The notes beneath the pieces were generated by a model. It did not search any database. It saw only the letters and a program-made list of their open reading frames with translations, and was not told where the DNA came from. The position numbers and the translations under genes were made by a program. Below, piece after piece: positions 5,953 through 8,260 of a stretch of DNA of 8,260 nt. This stretch comes from Actinomycetota bacterium (GTDB lineage: Bacteria; Actinomycetota; Actinomycetes; Mycobacteriales; Mycobacteriaceae): positions 1 through 8,260 of the forward strand of contig SYAB01000133.1 in the NCBI GenBank assembly GCA_005787665.1, written 5' to 3'. Every line of letters starts with the position of its first letter. Positions within the stretch are counted from its first letter, which is position 1.

Positions 5953-7197
5953 CTACGTAGACGCGGATCCGGTGTAGTCGACCTGCCAGTGCTTGATGCC
6001 GTTGAGCCACCCGGACCGCAATCGTTCCGGCGTACCGATCTGCGAGAGATCGGGCATGTTGTCGGCGATCGCGTTGAACATCAGGTCGATCGTCATCCGG
6101 GCGAGGTTGGCGCCGAGGCAGTAGTGCACGCCCGTGCCTCCGAAACCGACGTGCGGGTTGGGGTCGCGCAGGATGTCGAATGTGTGCGGGTCGTCGAACA
6201 CGTCCTCGTCGAAATTGGCCGAGCGGTAGAACATCACCACCCGCTGGCCGGCCTTGATCTGCGCGCCACCAAGCTCGGTATCGGAGACGGCGGTGCGCTG
6301 GAATGCGGTGACCGGAGTCGCCCAGCGGACGATCTCGTCGGCGGCGGTCTTGGGACGCTCCCGACGGTACAACTCCCACTGGTCGGGGTTGTCGAGGAAA
6401 GCGATCATGCCGTGAGTGATGGACTTGCGCGTGGTCTCGCTGCCCGCCACGGCCAGCATGAGAACGAAGAAGGCGAACTCGTCGTCGGAGAGCTTCTCAC
6501 CGGCGAAGTCGGCGTTGATGAGCGCCGTGACGATATCGTCGCCGGGATTCTCCGCCTTGATAGCGGCCATCTGCATGGCATAAGCCAACAACTCCATGGA
6601 TGAGGCGCGGCCGTCGACGTCGGCGAACTCGGGATCCTCGTTGCCGGTCATCTCGTTGGTCCAACGGAACAGCTTCGCGCGCTCGTCCTGGGGCACCCCG
6701 AGGAGCCCGGCGATCACCTGCAGGGGTAGCTCGCAGGACACCTGTTCGACGAAGTCCCCGGACCCCTCCGCGGCGGCGGTCTTGACGATGTTCTCTGCCC
6801 GCTGGGTCAACTCGTCGCGCAGCCGTTCCACCGCGCGCGGAGTGAAGCCGCGGGAGATGATCCGCCGCAGCCGGTCGTGGTGTTCACCGTCCATGTTGAG
6901 CAGGATGACGCTCTGCATGTCGATGTCTTCGCGCTTCATGTCGTCGGCGAACTGAGGCAGCGCGGTGTTGGGCCCGCTCTGATAGACATCGCTGCGCCGG
7001 GAAACCTCTTTGACATCCCGGTGTTTGGTGACGACCCAGTAGCCGCCGTCGTTGAACCCGCCCTTGCCGATCTGCTGCTCGCACCACCAGACCGGCGCGA
7101 TCCGGCGCAGCTCGGCCAACTCGTCCACGGGCAACTGCTTGACGTTGCGGTCCGGATCCAGGAAATCGAATCCCGACGGCAGGTGCGGCGACGGCAT
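5953..7197 (-). CDS. cyp125: CYP125, steroid C26/C27-monooxygenase (cytochrome P450)
   Basis: This 414-aa soluble P450 matches Mtb Rv3545c (433 aa). It oxidises the terminal side-chain methyl of cholesterol or cholest-4-en-3-one stepwise to the carboxylic acid, allowing CoA activation and beta-oxidation. Visible P450 elements in order are the helix-C segment HHDRLRRIISRGFTP (106-120), the I-helix oxygen-activation motif AGSETT (251-256), the ExxR pair Glu288/Arg291 with RWATP (291-295), and the heme loop GFGGTGVHYCLG with ligand Cys360. The C-terminus GWLNGIKHWQVDYTG (396-410) is characteristic of CYP125. The ATG at 7197 was chosen because GAGGAG lies 9 nt upstream and MPSPHLPSGFDF aligns with the interior of the Mtb N-terminus. 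An in-frame ATG at 7275 is unlikely. It is first in the igr operon and divergent from fadA5. Confidence 0.97.
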   Translation of the reverse strand: MPSPHLPSGFDFLDPDRNVKQLPVDELAELRRIAPVWWCEQQIGKGGFNDGGYWVVTKHRDVKEVSRRSDVYQSGPNTALPQFADDMKREDIDMQSVILLNMDGEHHDRLRRIISRGFTPRAVERLRDELTQRAENIVKTAAAEGSGDFVEQVSCELPLQVIAGLLGVPQDERAKLFRWTNEMTGNEDPEFADVDGRASSMELLAYAMQMAAIKAENPGDDIVTALINADFAGEKLSDDEFAFFVLMLAVAGSETTRKSITHGMIAFLDNPDQWELYRRERPKTAADEIVRWATPVTAFQRTAVSDTELGGAQIKAGQRVVMFYRSANFDEDVFDDPHTFDILRDPNPHVGFGGTGVHYCLGANLARMTIDLMFNAIADNMPDLSQIGTPERLRSGWLNGIKHWQVDYTGSAST

Positions 7198-7206
7198 GAT
7201 GACGAA

Positions 7207-7212
7207 CTCCTC
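7207..7212 (-). promoter_or_regulatory. Ribosome-binding site of cyp125
   Basis: GAGGAG on the minus strand, followed by TTCGTCATC and the ATG at 7197: a spacing of 9 nt. It supports the 414-aa form of CYP125 over the form that would start at 7275. Confidence 0.75.
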
Positions 7213-7219
7213 AATATGA

Positions 7220-8260
<1,041 letters not shown>

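Noticed and set aside
5914..6603. + strand open frame opposite cyp125
   Set aside because: Antisense to the CYP125 catalytic core; no domain recognised.

Overview
This window is the igr (intracellular growth) cholesterol side-chain degradation locus of a mycobacterium. The high GC content, the exact igr gene order, a KstR-type operator and a neighbouring PE-PPE domain gene all point to Mycobacterium/Mycolicibacterium. The proteins look like close orthologues of M. tuberculosis Rv3540c-Rv3546, but differ by substitutions and small indels, so this is probably a non-tuberculous species. The Mtb comparisons come from memory, not from a search.

Layout, left to right. (1) Positions 1-1161, + strand: the 3' part of a PE-PPE domain (alpha/beta-hydrolase) gene that enters from the left edge. 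It occupies the place of PPE63 (Rv3539) in Mtb. (2) Positions 1188-7197, - strand: a tightly packed six-gene operon, read right to left as cyp125, chsE1 (fadE28), chsE2 (fadE29), chsH2, chsH1, ltp2. From chsE1 onward every junction overlaps by 1-10 nt. The only gap, 65 nt, lies between cyp125 and chsE1. (3) Positions 7198-7318: a 121-bp divergent promoter region with a near-perfect KstR operator. (4) Position 7319 to the right edge, + strand: the first 314 codons of the thiolase gene fadA5.

How the genes work together. CYP125 oxidises the terminal methyl of the sterol side chain to a carboxylate. After CoA activation by enzymes encoded elsewhere, beta-oxidation shortens the chain, and FadA5 performs the thiolysis that leaves the 3-carbon side chain (3-OPC-CoA). 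ChsE1-ChsE2 then dehydrogenates it, the MaoC-like ChsH1-ChsH2 adds water, and Ltp2 with the DUF35 domain of ChsH2 performs a retro-aldol cleavage to androstenedione plus propionyl-CoA. The window thus encodes the first oxidation and the whole last cycle of side-chain removal, under one KstR-type switch.

No RNA genes, mobile elements, CRISPR arrays or sizeable repeats were seen. Coding density is very high, and the longest non-coding stretch is 121 bp. The system is known rather than new. The points most worth checking are the predicted leaderless, operator-overlapped fadA5 promoter, the esterase-like neighbour, and several residue-level features.
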